Program-made: the position numbers and the translations under genes
Shown here: in pieces, positions 1 to 8,561 of the stretch
Position numbering within the stretch: the stretch's first letter is position 1
Layout of the letters: every line of letters starts with the position of its first letter
Notes under the pieces: generated by a model
Seen by the model: the letters and a program-made list of their open reading frames with translations, nothing else
Told to the model about the DNA's origin: nothing
Database searches by the model: none
From: Pithys albifrons albifrons
Taxonomy: Eukaryota > Chordata > Aves > Passeriformes > Thamnophilidae
Assembly (NCBI RefSeq): GCF_047495875.1
Contig: NC_092464.1
Coordinates: forward strand, 7,598,737-7,662,736
Reading direction: 5' to 3'
Length of the DNA stretch: 64,000 bases

Positions 1-2162
1 GTGAAAACAATGCCACAGTATCACTGATGCCCAAAGGTGATGACGTTCAGCTGGTCACTGCAGCAATGCTGTGTTATGGAGGAGGAGGCTGAGAGTCCAT
101 GGAGAAATCGGGATGGAGGCAGAACTGTCACTGATGGAGTTCGAGTAGGGCTTTTGAGATGCGCTTCCGAGACAAGCACTGCCCACCATAACATGGTCTT
201 CTCTCTCAGCAGTAAGAGTATACAGATAGTCAAAAATCCTATTCATCCCTTCATGTGAAATGTAGAATCTGTTCCTTGACCTTTGCCAAGCCACCTTCAA
301 GGCCTTGACCTCTCTCTGCCACTGCAGGAACCTCATGGCCTTGCTTGGCCTCTTTTTGTAGAAATGACCTAAAAATTTGTCCTTCTTAAGTGCAAACCCC
401 AAGATTTCTCCTCTTTCCTATCTCCCTCCAGAGCTGGGAGGTCTTTTGCACAGGCCTAGCAAGATATGTAAGAAAGAAGCCGGGCAAATGGTTTAAATTA
501 ACAACTATAGTGGTTGTGCCAACTCCTGCAGTACGAGAGTGCCAAGATCCAGAACATGGCTGTTCACCAGCATTTGGCAACACAGTGACATCTTGTCACT
601 GCTATCCCTGAGCAGTGAGGCCCACACAGGTACACCGACCAGTTGGCTGGGTGGGAAAGCAGAGGGAAGACTGCCAAACTTTTCCCAGGGAAAGTCACAG
701 CCATGATTCTTCAAAATCATCTGCTCTGATGTTACATTACTCCTGATTGCAAACAGAACTGAGTCTCCAAAGCTGTGTACCAGTTACAGAGTTGTGGGCT
801 CAATCTTCTGTATCTGGGTAGCCCAGTCTGAACTGGTAATAAAGAGTGTGTACATAAACTCTCAGCAAAGAAGAAAACTACCCACTTTCAGTAAATCTTG
901 GGCCTGCCATAGAAAGCTGTGAGAATGCTTTGGAGCTAAGTGCTGACTGTTGGGAAGGTGCCTAGAACTGGAGGGAAAAAACTCCAACATAAAAAAGGAA
1001 GTCTGTTTTTATATTTAATTCCTCCTGGGTCCAGAGAAGCAGGGTTTTATATTTCCATTATAAATAAGGGATAAAGCATCTACATAGCGGAATCCATATT
1101 CCCAGGTGGAAGGAACCTGAAGGCAAACTATGGTCACCTTTCTCTTTAAAAGCATTACCATGCTAGACACATTCATGAACAGTTCACGGGTCCTTTTGTT
1201 ATACCCATGTTATTCATAGCTCACTGCCACTCTGCTGCCTTCTTTCACCCACAGGGATGGCCAGACCTTTGATTTCAGAGACTGCTGCAGGGCATCAGAG
1301 TTCTCCATCAGATCATGAAGTTACATTGTATTGATGTTCCCTTCCCTGTCTGAAAGTTTCTCCCTTAGCCAAAGTCTTTGAAGCCCTTCAAGTGTTTCCC
1401 CTTCTTCATGAAAGACACAGGTCCTGTGCTACTGTGTAGTTGCTGGAAACATCACAACTGTCTGCAGCTTTTACACAGATCAGAATTCACTGCAATTTCC
1501 TATACGAGCTGAGTCTGGTGCTGTGGCACCGCTTTTTCCTGAGGTTGGTGTTCAGTTTGGCAAAAGACTTGTGATTGCAAAATGATGTTGTCCACTGCCC
1601 CATTACGGTATTTGCATATCAAAAATACATTTGAATAGAGAGATTCAAGAGACATTTAATTAGAGCAGCCACAGAAAAGTTAAAAGTCATGTTCCTCTAC
1701 AGGACATGGTCCAAACCTTCTATAGAGCAGCCAACAACACGGAGTATTTCTTCTGCCTTTGCCCACAACTTTCTATCAAAAATAAAACTGCAGGTATGTT
1801 TTCACAGGAGAATCCTTATCTTCTGGCATTTCCAAGCTCCAGGGAAAACTAAGTGGCTGGAATCAGTTAAGTTAAAAAAGGGAAATTTGAATTTTATGCG
1901 TAAGTACAAACTTAAACCAACTGAACTGTTATTTGTATTTTATTTGCTCTATAAAAATTCTAGGAATACAAAGAAATTTTACTGAATATAAAATCTACAC
2001 ATGTTCTTTCTAGGTGTCCACAAAAATACTAGTTTAGTTGAAAATAAATATAAAACCTGCAAAATACTTTAATTTGGTTTTGCTAAGAATTATAAAAAGG
2101 ATGAGGGAAAAGGGTGAACTAGTTCCTCTTTCTTTCAAGCTTGTTGCTTTAATTCCATAGTT
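1..2162. other. Intergenic region left of the retroelement
   Basis: No gene was recognised here. A few short open frames exist on both strands, the longest 115 codons on the minus strand at 55-402. None has a family motif, flanking splice sites in a convincing arrangement, or similarity I can name. By synteny with human 7q36 the 5' end of KMT2C would be expected further left, but no KMT2C exon or CpG island is visible in this stretch. Confidence 0.5.
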
Positions 2163-2167
2163 CATAT
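2163..2167. repeat. Target-site duplication, right-hand (3') side of the provirus in its own orientation
   Basis: The five bases CATAT directly precede the TG of the LTR at 2168. They recur directly after the other LTR at 8557-8561. A 5-bp duplication is the size produced by many class I and class III retroviral integrases. It shows that this is an integrated provirus with its original ends. Confidence 0.9.
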
Positions 2168-2290
2168 TGTCTCGGTTTGAGGGGAAAAACCAAAATGTTT
2201 TACCCACAAGCAGGGGAGGGGCCTCCTCCTCAATAATCACACCACTCTTTATCAAATTTAAGAAAAGGAATTTTAATACAAGAAGGATAA

Positions 2291-2330
<40 letters not shown>

Positions 2331-2864
2331 GACTAGTGCAACCCACTTCCCCAACACCATAAGAGGAAAAAAAAAAAACAACAACAACAAAACCCAGCAG
2401 GTTTTCCTCCGGGAGAAAAGGTTATACTTAAGTGTCCTTGTCACAGCCCGCTGGCTGCAGAGTGAGTTTCAGTCCCTCTCCAGCGAAACAGACGAGCAGT
2501 GGGCTTTCAGATGGACTCAGTCTCTTTCCCTTGTGTTCCCCGTCCAAGAAGCAGAAAAGGTACGAGCGACCAGCAGCAAATCCAAGGCAGGTAGCAGCAC
2601 GGCAGGAAAAAGTAATCCGAAGTAGGCAGCGGCAAGACAGCCAGGGAAAACCCCAGCAGTAACCAGCAGGGCAGCCTGCCTCCTTGGAGCCCCCACTCCC
2701 CCGTTCCGCCGAGCCAAGACTGAGGAGAATATCCAAAAAAAACCAAAAGAGACAAACCTGCCCCCACCCCAGCGATCACAGTTAACTACTTCTTTTGTCA
2801 ACCGCTGGCCTGGGCAGTTAAGTGGCAGGGGAGAGAATTTACATAATAATCCCAAACTACAACA
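2168..2864 (-). repeat. 3' LTR of the provirus
   Basis: 697 bp, bounded by TGT/ACA. It is identical to the copy at 7864-8556 except for (TA)14 versus (TA)12 and an A instead of C at 2294. In the element's direction it contains U3, a possible TATA-like GTATAA, the TA microsatellite and an ATTAAA that may serve as the polyadenylation signal. The R/U5 borders cannot be placed from sequence alone. Confidence 0.95.
2295..2323. repeat. (TA)n microsatellite in the 3' LTR
   Basis: About 14 TA units, against 12 in the 5' LTR copy at 7991-8015. The length difference between otherwise near-identical LTRs is explained by slippage after integration. Confidence 0.95.
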
Positions 2865-2880
2865 TTATCCACCCCTAAAT
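2865..2880 (-). promoter_or_regulatory. Candidate polypurine tract
   Basis: On the minus strand the bases just before the 3' LTR read ATTTAGGGGTGGATAA. The run is purine-rich but interrupted by T residues. Its position, abutting the U3 start, is right for the plus-strand primer of reverse transcription. It is a weak match, called mainly on position. Confidence 0.4.
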
Positions 2881-3014
2881 TCTCTTCCATGCCGATACTC
2901 TACATTAAACTTAAATTTTCTTTCAAATGATTAAGTGTTTACAAATACAGTAATATGAGTCGTTTACCCAGAGATAAGTTCCCCTTGAGGTACACATCGT
3001 GTCTCTCCATCTTC

Positions 3015-6000
3015 CTACATCACCCACCAGGTGGAACCAGATCCTTGAGCAAAGACAACCCCACGAATGGGTTTGCCTTTGCCTGAGGCAGGGTTGATCC
3101 AGACTGTTTTCCCTAGCATACCTCTCAGGTGTATTACAGGGACTTTGTCTCCATCTACAGTGTGAAGGGGTTCTGATTGGGCAGGGCCGGCTCGATTGAC
3201 AGAGCCTCTAGTGTTGACTAGCCATGTAGCCTTTGCTAAGTGTTGATCCCAGTGTTTGAAAGTCCCTCCACCCAACGCCTTTAAAGTGGTTTTCAACAGT
3301 CCATTACACCGCTCAACTTTCCCGGCAGCTGGTGCATGGTAGGGGATATGATACACCCACTCAATGCCATGTTCTCTCGCCCAGGTAGCAACTAAGCTGT
3401 TTTTGAAATGAGTTCCATTATCTGACTCAATTCGTTCTGGGGTGCCATGTCGCCACAGCACTTGTTTTTCCAGGCCTAGGATGGTGTTCCGAGCAGTGGC
3501 GTGAGGCACTGGGTGTGTCTCCAGCCACCCTGTGGTTGCTTCCACCATGGTGAGCACATAGCGCTTGCCTTGGCGGGTCTGTGGCAGTGTGATGTAGTCA
3601 ACCTGCCAGGCCTCCCCGTACTTATACTTATCCCAGCGTCCACCATACCACAGGGGCTTCACTCTCTTAGCCTGCTTAATGGCAGCACATGTCTCGCAGT
3701 TGTGGATAACCTGAGAGATAATGTCCATGGTTAAATCCACCCCTCGGTCTCGTGCCCATTTATAAGTGGCATCTCTGCCCTGATGGCCCGAGGCATCATG
3801 GGCCCATCGAGCCAAGAACAGCTCTCCCTTGTGCTGCCAGTCCAGATCTGTCTGTGATACTTTCACTTGCGCAGCTCGGTCTGCCTGTTGGTTGTTGAGA
3901 TGTTCCTCATTGGCCCGATTTTTGGGCACGTGTGCGTCTACGTGGCGGACTCTCACAATCAGCTTCTCTACTCGGGTGGCAATATCTTGCCATATATCGG
4001 CAGCCCAGATGGGTTTCCCTCTGCGTTTCCAATTGGTTTTCTTCCATCGGTCTAACCATCCCCAGAGAGCATTGGCCACCATCCATGAGTCGGTGTAGAG
4101 GTAAAGCTTTGGCCATTTCTCTCGTTCAGCAATGTCCAGGGCCAACTGCACGGCTTTAAGCTCTGCAAACTGACTCGACCCACCTTCTCCTTCAGTAGCT
4201 TCTGCAACTTGTCGTGTGGGACTCCATACAGCTGCTTTCCATTTGCGATTAGTCCCTACAATGCGACAGGAGCCATCGGTGAAGAGGGCGTAGCGTATTT
4301 CCTCTTTTGGCAATTGATTGTATGGTGGAGCTTCTTCCGCACGTGTCACCTGCTCTTCCTCTTCATCTGCTAGACCAAAATTTTCACCTTCAGGCCAGTT
4401 TGTGATGATTTCCAGGATCCCAGGGCGATTTGATTTTCCTATACGGGCGCGCTGCGTAATCAGGGCAATCCACTTGCTCCAGGTAGCATCAGTGGCGTGA
4501 TGTGTAGAGGCAGCCTGTCCTGACAACATCCACTTCAGCACTGGTAGTCGAGGTGCCAGAAACAGCTGTGCTTCTGTGCCAATCACCTCTGAGGCGGCTT
4601 GGACTCCTTCATAGGCGGCTAGGATCTCTTTCTCTGTGGGGGTATAGTTGGCTTCAGATCCTCTGTAGCCTCGGCTCCAGAATCCAAGTGGTCGGCCTCG
4701 AGTCTCACCAGGCACCTTCTGCCAAAGGCTCCAAGACAGGCCATTATTCCCGGCGGCGGAGTAGAGCATGTTCTGTACGTCTGGTCCTGTCCTGACTGGT
4801 CCAAGGGCTACAGCCTGAGCAATCTCATGCTTGATCTGGTCAAAGGCTTGTTGCTGCTCAGGGCCCCAGTGGAAATCATTCTTCTTACGGGTTACCAAGT
4901 AGAGAGGGCTTACAATCTGACTGTATGCTGGGATATGCATCCTCCAGAACCCTATGGCACCCAGGAAGGCTTGTGTTTCCTTTTTGCTGGTAGGTGGAGA
5001 CATTGCTGTGATCTTATTGATGACTTCTGTTGGAATCTGACGGCGTCCATCCTGCCACTTCACTCCCAGGAACTGGATCTCTTGGGCTGGTCCCTTAACC
5101 TTACTCCGTTTGATGGCAAAGCCAGCTCCCAAAAGGATCTGGATGATTTTCTCTCCTTTCTGAAAAACCTCTTCTGCTGTGTCCCCCCACACAATGATGT
5201 CATCAATGTATTGCAGGTGTTCTGGAGCCTCACCCTTCTCCAGTGCAGTCTGGATCAGTCCATGACAGATGGTGGGACTGTGTTTCCACCCCTGGGGTAG
5301 TCGGTTCCAGGTGTACTGCACGCCCCTCCAGGTGCAAGCAAACTGTGGCCTGCACTCTGGTGCCAGAGGAATGGAGAAGAACGCATTAGCAATGTCAATA
5401 GTGGCATACCACTTTGCTGCCCTGGACTCCAGTTCATACTGGAGCTCCAGCATGTCCGGCACAGCGGCACTCAGCGGTGGGGTAACTTCATTCAAGCCAC
5501 GATAGTCCACAGTCAATCTCCATTCTCCATCAGACTTATGCACAGGCCAGATGGGGCTGTTGAAGGGTGAGTGGGTTTTGCTGACCACCCCTTGGCTCTC
5601 CAGTTCACGGATCATCTTATGGATGGGGATCACAGCATCACGGTTCGTTCGGTATTGCCGACGGTGCACTGTCGTGGTGGCAATTGGCACTTGCTGTTCC
5701 TCAACTTTCAACAGTCCAACAGCAGAAGGACTTTCTGAGAGACCTGGCAATGAGTTCAATTGTTCAATCCCTTCTGTCTGTACAGTGGCTATTCCAAAAG
5801 CCCATCTATGCCCCTTTGGGTCCTTAAAATATCCATTCCTGAGGTAGTCAATGCCCAGGATACATGGGGCGGCTGGACCAGTCACAATGGGGTGTTTCTG
5901 CCAATCTCTCCCTGTCAAGCTCACTTCAGCTTCTAGCACAGTCAACTCTTGAGATCCCCCTGTCACCCCAGAAATAGAAATAGTTTCTGAGCCCACATGT

Positions 6001-6089
6001 CCTGATGGCATTAATGTGCATTGAGCGCCAGTATCAACCAAAGCCTTATACTTTTGTGGGTCTGATGTACCAGGCCATCGAATCCACAC
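3015..6089 (-). CDS. pol: Retroviral pol: protease, reverse transcriptase, RNase H, integrase
   Basis: About 1024 residues are counted from a GTG codon at 6089. The frame stays open upstream to the gag TAG at 6144, so the true product is probably a Gag-Pol extension rather than a separately initiated protein. Domains in order: aspartic protease with LVDTGA (D19); reverse transcriptase at about 155-345 with LPQGW and YIDD (D296, D297); RNase H with TDGS (D605), E643, TDSW (D667) and D737; and integrase with an HHCC zinc site (H764, H769, C798, C801) and a DD35E triad (D831, D890, E926). Every expected catalytic residue is present and there is no internal stop. The protein ends at TAG 3015-3017, about 150 nt before the 3' LTR, leaving no room for env. 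No dUTPase domain was seen. Confidence 0.95.
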   Translation of the reverse strand: MWIRWPGTSDPQKYKALVDTGAQCTLMPSGHVGSETISISGVTGGSQELTVLEAEVSLTGRDWQKHPIVTGPAAPCILGIDYLRNGYFKDPKGHRWAFGIATVQTEGIEQLNSLPGLSESPSAVGLLKVEEQQVPIATTTVHRRQYRTNRDAVIPIHKMIRELESQGVVSKTHSPFNSPIWPVHKSDGEWRLTVDYRGLNEVTPPLSAAVPDMLELQYELESRAAKWYATIDIANAFFSIPLAPECRPQFACTWRGVQYTWNRLPQGWKHSPTICHGLIQTALEKGEAPEHLQYIDDIIVWGDTAEEVFQKGEKIIQILLGAGFAIKRSKVKGPAQEIQFLGVKWQDGRRQIPTEVINKITAMSPPTSKKETQAFLGAIGFWRMHIPAYSQIVSPLYLVTRKKNDFHWGPEQQQAFDQIKHEIAQAVALGPVRTGPDVQNMLYSAAGNNGLSWSLWQKVPGETRGRPLGFWSRGYRGSEANYTPTEKEILAAYEGVQAASEVIGTEAQLFLAPRLPVLKWMLSGQAASTHHATDATWSKWIALITQRARIGKSNRPGILEIITNWPEGENFGLADEEEEQVTRAEEAPPYNQLPKEEIRYALFTDGSCRIVGTNRKWKAAVWSPTRQVAEATEGEGGSSQFAELKAVQLALDIAEREKWPKLYLYTDSWMVANALWGWLDRWKKTNWKRRGKPIWAADIWQDIATRVEKLIVRVRHVDAHVPKNRANEEHLNNQQADRAAQVKVSQTDLDWQHKGELFLARWAHDASGHQGRDATYKWARDRGVDLTMDIISQVIHNCETCAAIKQAKRVKPLWYGGRWDKYKYGEAWQVDYITLPQTRQGKRYVLTMVEATTGWLETHPVPHATARNTILGLEKQVLWRHGTPERIESDNGTHFKNSLVATWAREHGIEWVYHIPYHAPAAGKVERCNGLLKTTLKALGGGTFKHWDQHLAKATWLVNTRGSVNRAGPAQSEPLHTVDGDKVPVIHLRGMLGKTVWINPASGKGKPIRGVVFAQGSGSTWWVM

Positions 6090-6146
6090 AGTCCAATAGA
6101 CACGGTTGTCCCGTGCCTCTACCTGGCTAGAGGCAGGGCCCCTCTA
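6069..6146 (-). promoter_or_regulatory. Candidate gag-pol stop-codon readthrough signal
   Basis: The gag TAG (6146-6144) is followed, in the same frame as pol, by an 8-nt spacer (6143-6136). A perfect 8-bp hairpin comes next: TGCCTCTA (6135-6128), loop GCCAGG (6127-6122), TAGAGGCA (6121-6114). Three outer C-G pairs can form with one bulge. The loop can pair with CCTGGT at 6074-6069 (five Watson-Crick pairs plus one G-U), which would make a pseudoknot. A competing 5-bp hairpin lies at 6115-6101. Gammaretroviruses such as MLV read through a gag UAG using a pseudoknot about 8 nt downstream. Function here is inferred. Confidence 0.65.
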
Positions 6147-7802
6147 ACACTGATCCTGGTCATAGCGGTCAGAACCTTTTCTCGATGAGTACACCTGGGA
6201 GGTGCCCTCCTGTGGGTCAGATTCTTGCCCGTGGGAAACTGGGACTGCACTTACTCTCACTGACCTTCTTCCATTCTCCTTCAGTTCTTGTACTCGGGCT
6301 GCAAGGGCACGGGTGGGTTTCCCATCCCACCGTCCCATGTCTTCTCCATGTTTGGCCAGGAAGTACCACATCTCAGTTCGTGAGGTCTGTCCACTTCCTC
6401 TGGCTGGGGGGCGTCTGGCTCTGACTTCAGAGGTTCTCATTCGCACTGGTGCCACTTGGAGACTTTCCCTAATTTCCTCTCTGATCGCTTTTACCTCTGC
6501 AGGCAGCGTCTTGAGACTCTCAACCAATGTCTCTACAGCAGAAATACGGGCCTGCATTGGGCTGTGGGTCATGCTTTCATATATCCGGAGCTTATTTGCT
6601 ACTGCGCCCACTGTTTCATGGTTCTCTTCCCTATACATGGATGCCAGGAAATCGGTGTATTCAGCTGGCCCCGAGCGTGAAAGGTCCCACCACATATGTG
6701 GTGTGCATCTGACCTTGTCAGGGTCATTATTGGCTTGCCCACCTCTTCCAAAAAGCACGTCCATCATTGCCATCTCCCTCAGACGTAAAATTCCTTCTTC
6801 CATCGTCTTCCAAGTCTTCCTAATATGATGTTCCTGCAGGATTTCTCTATAAACAAACTTCTCTCTTACACTCGTTAGAAGTCGTGCCCAGAGTGAAAGG
6901 GGCTTTGATTCCCTCACGAACACCTGTTCAATAGCCACGTCCTGGGCCAGAGCCCCCAAAAACCTGGCTTCAGCACCATCCAGTTGTAAGGTTTCACCCA
7001 TAAGGTCCCAAACTCGGATCAACCAAGTCAGGATGGGCTCACCCGGGTGTCGAGCAATGTCTTTCCGCAAACTACGGAGATTATCAAATGACAATGACTC
7101 AGTGATGATCTCAGGCTCTGGGTCTGCTTGCTGTGGAGGTGCAGCAGCCCCCTCATCGTCTGCTGGATGGTCTAATTTGGTCTTATATTTCCTTTTCTGA
7201 ATAGGGGCAACTTCCATAGGCTTGGCCTGTCCTCCTGGTTTAGCCTCATCCTTTTCTCCCTTCACTGTGGCATCAGGGGTTTTATTCTCTCGCTTTTCCC
7301 CCTTCACTGGGCTAGGTTTCTGAATGCATTCTGGAAAAACTCTGGCCCTACCTTCAAACATTCTGTAAGCTGCAGGGATACAACCCTGCAGAAAAACCAT
7401 AAAGAGCAAGATATCTCTGGCATCCAGGGAGAATTTAAACATCTCAAAAGCTGTTGTAGCAGACTTGAATGGGGAATGGACAAAGGGTTGGGAGAAGAGA
7501 TTCCCCTTTGTTCCTTCCCAAGGGTCCGTACTATTATCACTGAATCCCCAGAGGTAGCAGCTTAGGTTGCGGCAGGAAAACAGCCTGGAGAGCACCACCC
7601 ACATGACATCCAAAGGCATCGAATTCATGGCACCATAAATCCAGAGTAAGAACTCAATAATAATTGCGGCTATTTGAGTTTTGCTCATTGATTTGTTGAT
7701 AAGACTTAAACCTGCCGCTCCTTTTGGCATGAATTTGTACCAACAAAAAGCCAATATATTATACAGGATGGTCCTGATGAACTCTAAGCTCAAGACCCAC
7801 AT
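6144..7802 (-). CDS. gag: Retroviral gag-like protein
   Basis: 552 residues. The ATG at 7802 has A at -3 (CACCATGT) and lies only 38 nt after the primer-binding site. The position between the primer-binding site and pol, and the same-frame TAG leading into pol, identify it as gag. The N-terminal third is odd: hydrophobic stretches at about 41-60 and 130-146 look membrane-like, followed by a charged linker (about 165-235) with two VKGEK motifs. A helical, capsid-like section spans about 235-420, then a probable coiled coil (about 418-450) and an Arg-rich segment (about 455-475). No CCHC zinc knuckle is present; a W-rich segment at about 478-497 (including KHGEDM) occupies that place. I cannot map matrix, capsid and nucleocapsid cleavage sites. 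The true start could be a later ATG. Confidence 0.85.
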   Translation of the reverse strand: MWVLSLEFIRTILYNILAFCWYKFMPKGAAGLSLINKSMSKTQIAAIIIEFLLWIYGAMNSMPLDVMWVVLSRLFSCRNLSCYLWGFSDNSTDPWEGTKGNLFSQPFVHSPFKSATTAFEMFKFSLDARDILLFMVFLQGCIPAAYRMFEGRARVFPECIQKPSPVKGEKRENKTPDATVKGEKDEAKPGGQAKPMEVAPIQKRKYKTKLDHPADDEGAAAPPQQADPEPEIITESLSFDNLRSLRKDIARHPGEPILTWLIRVWDLMGETLQLDGAEARFLGALAQDVAIEQVFVRESKPLSLWARLLTSVREKFVYREILQEHHIRKTWKTMEEGILRLREMAMMDVLFGRGGQANNDPDKVRCTPHMWWDLSRSGPAEYTDFLASMYREENHETVGAVANKLRIYESMTHSPMQARISAVETLVESLKTLPAEVKAIREEIRESLQVAPVRMRTSEVRARRPPARGSGQTSRTEMWYFLAKHGEDMGRWDGKPTRALAARVQELKENGRRSVRVSAVPVSHGQESDPQEGTSQVYSSRKGSDRYDQDQC

Positions 7803-7813
7803 GGTGCCACAAA

Positions 7814-7990
7814 ATAGCAGTTATCCTTCTTTGTTTACAAGCCCCACGTTGGGCGCCAAGAAATGTCTCGGTTTGAGGGGAAAAACCAAAATGTTTTACC
7901 CACAAGCAGGGGAGGGGCCTCCTCCTCAATAATCACACCACTCTTTATCAAATTTAAGAAAAGGAATTTTAATACAAGAAGGATAACTGC

Positions 7991-7993
<3 letters not shown>
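7814..7993 (-). other. 18-bp perfect inverted repeat bracketing the primer-binding site
   Basis: AAGAAGGATAACTGCTAT at 7976-7993 (plus strand, inside the 5' LTR) is repeated exactly, inverted, at 7814-7831 in the leader. In the element's RNA these arms would form an 18-bp stem enclosing a 144-nt segment with the LTR end and the primer-binding site. The 3' arm ends 11 nt before the gag ATG. The 3' LTR copy of the arm carries one mismatch (A at 2294). Confidence 0.85.
7841..7858 (-). promoter_or_regulatory. Primer-binding site, tRNA-Lys(1,2) type
   Basis: On the minus strand this reads TGGCGCCCAACGTGGGGC, starting five bases after the LTR end. It is the complement of the 3' end of tRNA-Lys1,2, the primer class used by foamy viruses, visna virus and MPMV. 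It starts minus-strand DNA synthesis. Confidence 0.92.
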
Positions 7994-8022
<29 letters not shown>

Positions 8023-8556
8023 GACTAGTGCAACCCACTTCCCCAACACCATAAGAGGAAAAAAAAAAAACAACAACAACAAAACCCAGCAGGTTTTCCT
8101 CCGGGAGAAAAGGTTATACTTAAGTGTCCTTGTCACAGCCCGCTGGCTGCAGAGTGAGTTTCAGTCCCTCTCCAGCGAAACAGACGAGCAGTGGGCTTTC
8201 AGATGGACTCAGTCTCTTTCCCTTGTGTTCCCCGTCCAAGAAGCAGAAAAGGTACGAGCGACCAGCAGCAAATCCAAGGCAGGTAGCAGCACGGCAGGAA
8301 AAAGTAATCCGAAGTAGGCAGCGGCAAGACAGCCAGGGAAAACCCCAGCAGTAACCAGCAGGGCAGCCTGCCTCCTTGGAGCCCCCACTCCCCCGTTCCG
8401 CCGAGCCAAGACTGAGGAGAATATCCAAAAAAAACCAAAAGAGACAAACCTGCCCCCACCCCAGCGATCACAGTTAACTACTTCTTTTGTCAACCGCTGG
8501 CCTGGGCAGTTAAGTGGCAGGGGAGAGAATTTACATAATAATCCCAAACTACAACA
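7864..8556 (-). repeat. 5' LTR of the provirus
   Basis: 693 bp, near-identical to 2168-2864. In the minus direction it begins TGTTGTAG and ends CCGAGACA. A TATA-like GTATAA lies at about 8119-8113, and an ATTAAA at 7973-7968 may be the poly(A) signal. On this reading transcription would start near 8085, placing the TA tract and the inverted-repeat arm in R. These internal boundaries are inferred. Confidence 0.95.
7991..8015. repeat. (TA)n microsatellite in the 5' LTR
   Basis: Twelve and a half TA units, the shorter allele of the tract also present in the 3' LTR. Confidence 0.95.
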
Positions 8557-8561
8557 CATAT
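8557..8561. repeat. Target-site duplication, left-hand (5') side of the provirus in its own orientation
   Basis: CATAT directly after the ACA end of the LTR, matching 2163-2167. Confidence 0.9.

Larger units (their letters stand above)
2168..8556 (-). mobile_element. Complete young env-less endogenous retrovirus (class III, ERV-L/spuma-like)
   Basis: A 6.4-kb LTR element inserted on the minus strand. In its own direction the order is 5' LTR (8556-7864), tRNA-Lys-type primer-binding site, gag-like frame, in-frame TAG, pol, about 150 nt of non-coding sequence, and 3' LTR (2864-2168). The LTRs begin TGT and end ACA and are flanked by the 5-bp duplication CATAT. They differ by one substitution and two TA units over about 693 bp, so the insertion is recent. 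Both frames are uninterrupted apart from the TAG between them. No env or dUTPase is present. The class assignment rests on the RT motifs (LPQGW and YIDD), the 5-bp duplication and the absence of env, and is an inference; the identification as a retroviral element is secure. Confidence 0.95.

Noticed and set aside
55..402. 115-codon minus-strand frame at the left edge
   Set aside because: No recognised motif and overlapped by an equally open plus-strand frame. It could be part of an unseen transcript, but there is nothing to support it.
2428..2855. Open frames of 76-112 codons in the LTR, repeated at 8120-8559
   Set aside because: They occur identically in both LTRs on both strands and have no similarity. 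They are chance frames in LTR sequence.
6087..6089. Independent initiation of pol at the GTG codon at 6089
   Set aside because: Retroviral pol is normally made as a Gag-Pol extension. The frame is open back to the gag TAG and the GTG has no special context, so this is only the first non-ATG start-like codon.
2168..8556. Betaretrovirus-like (class II) assignment suggested by the tRNA-Lys primer site
   Set aside because: The RT motifs (LPQGW and YIDD), lack of dUTPase and env, same-frame gag-pol and 5-bp duplication fit class III/spuma-like better. A phylogeny of the RT region would settle it.
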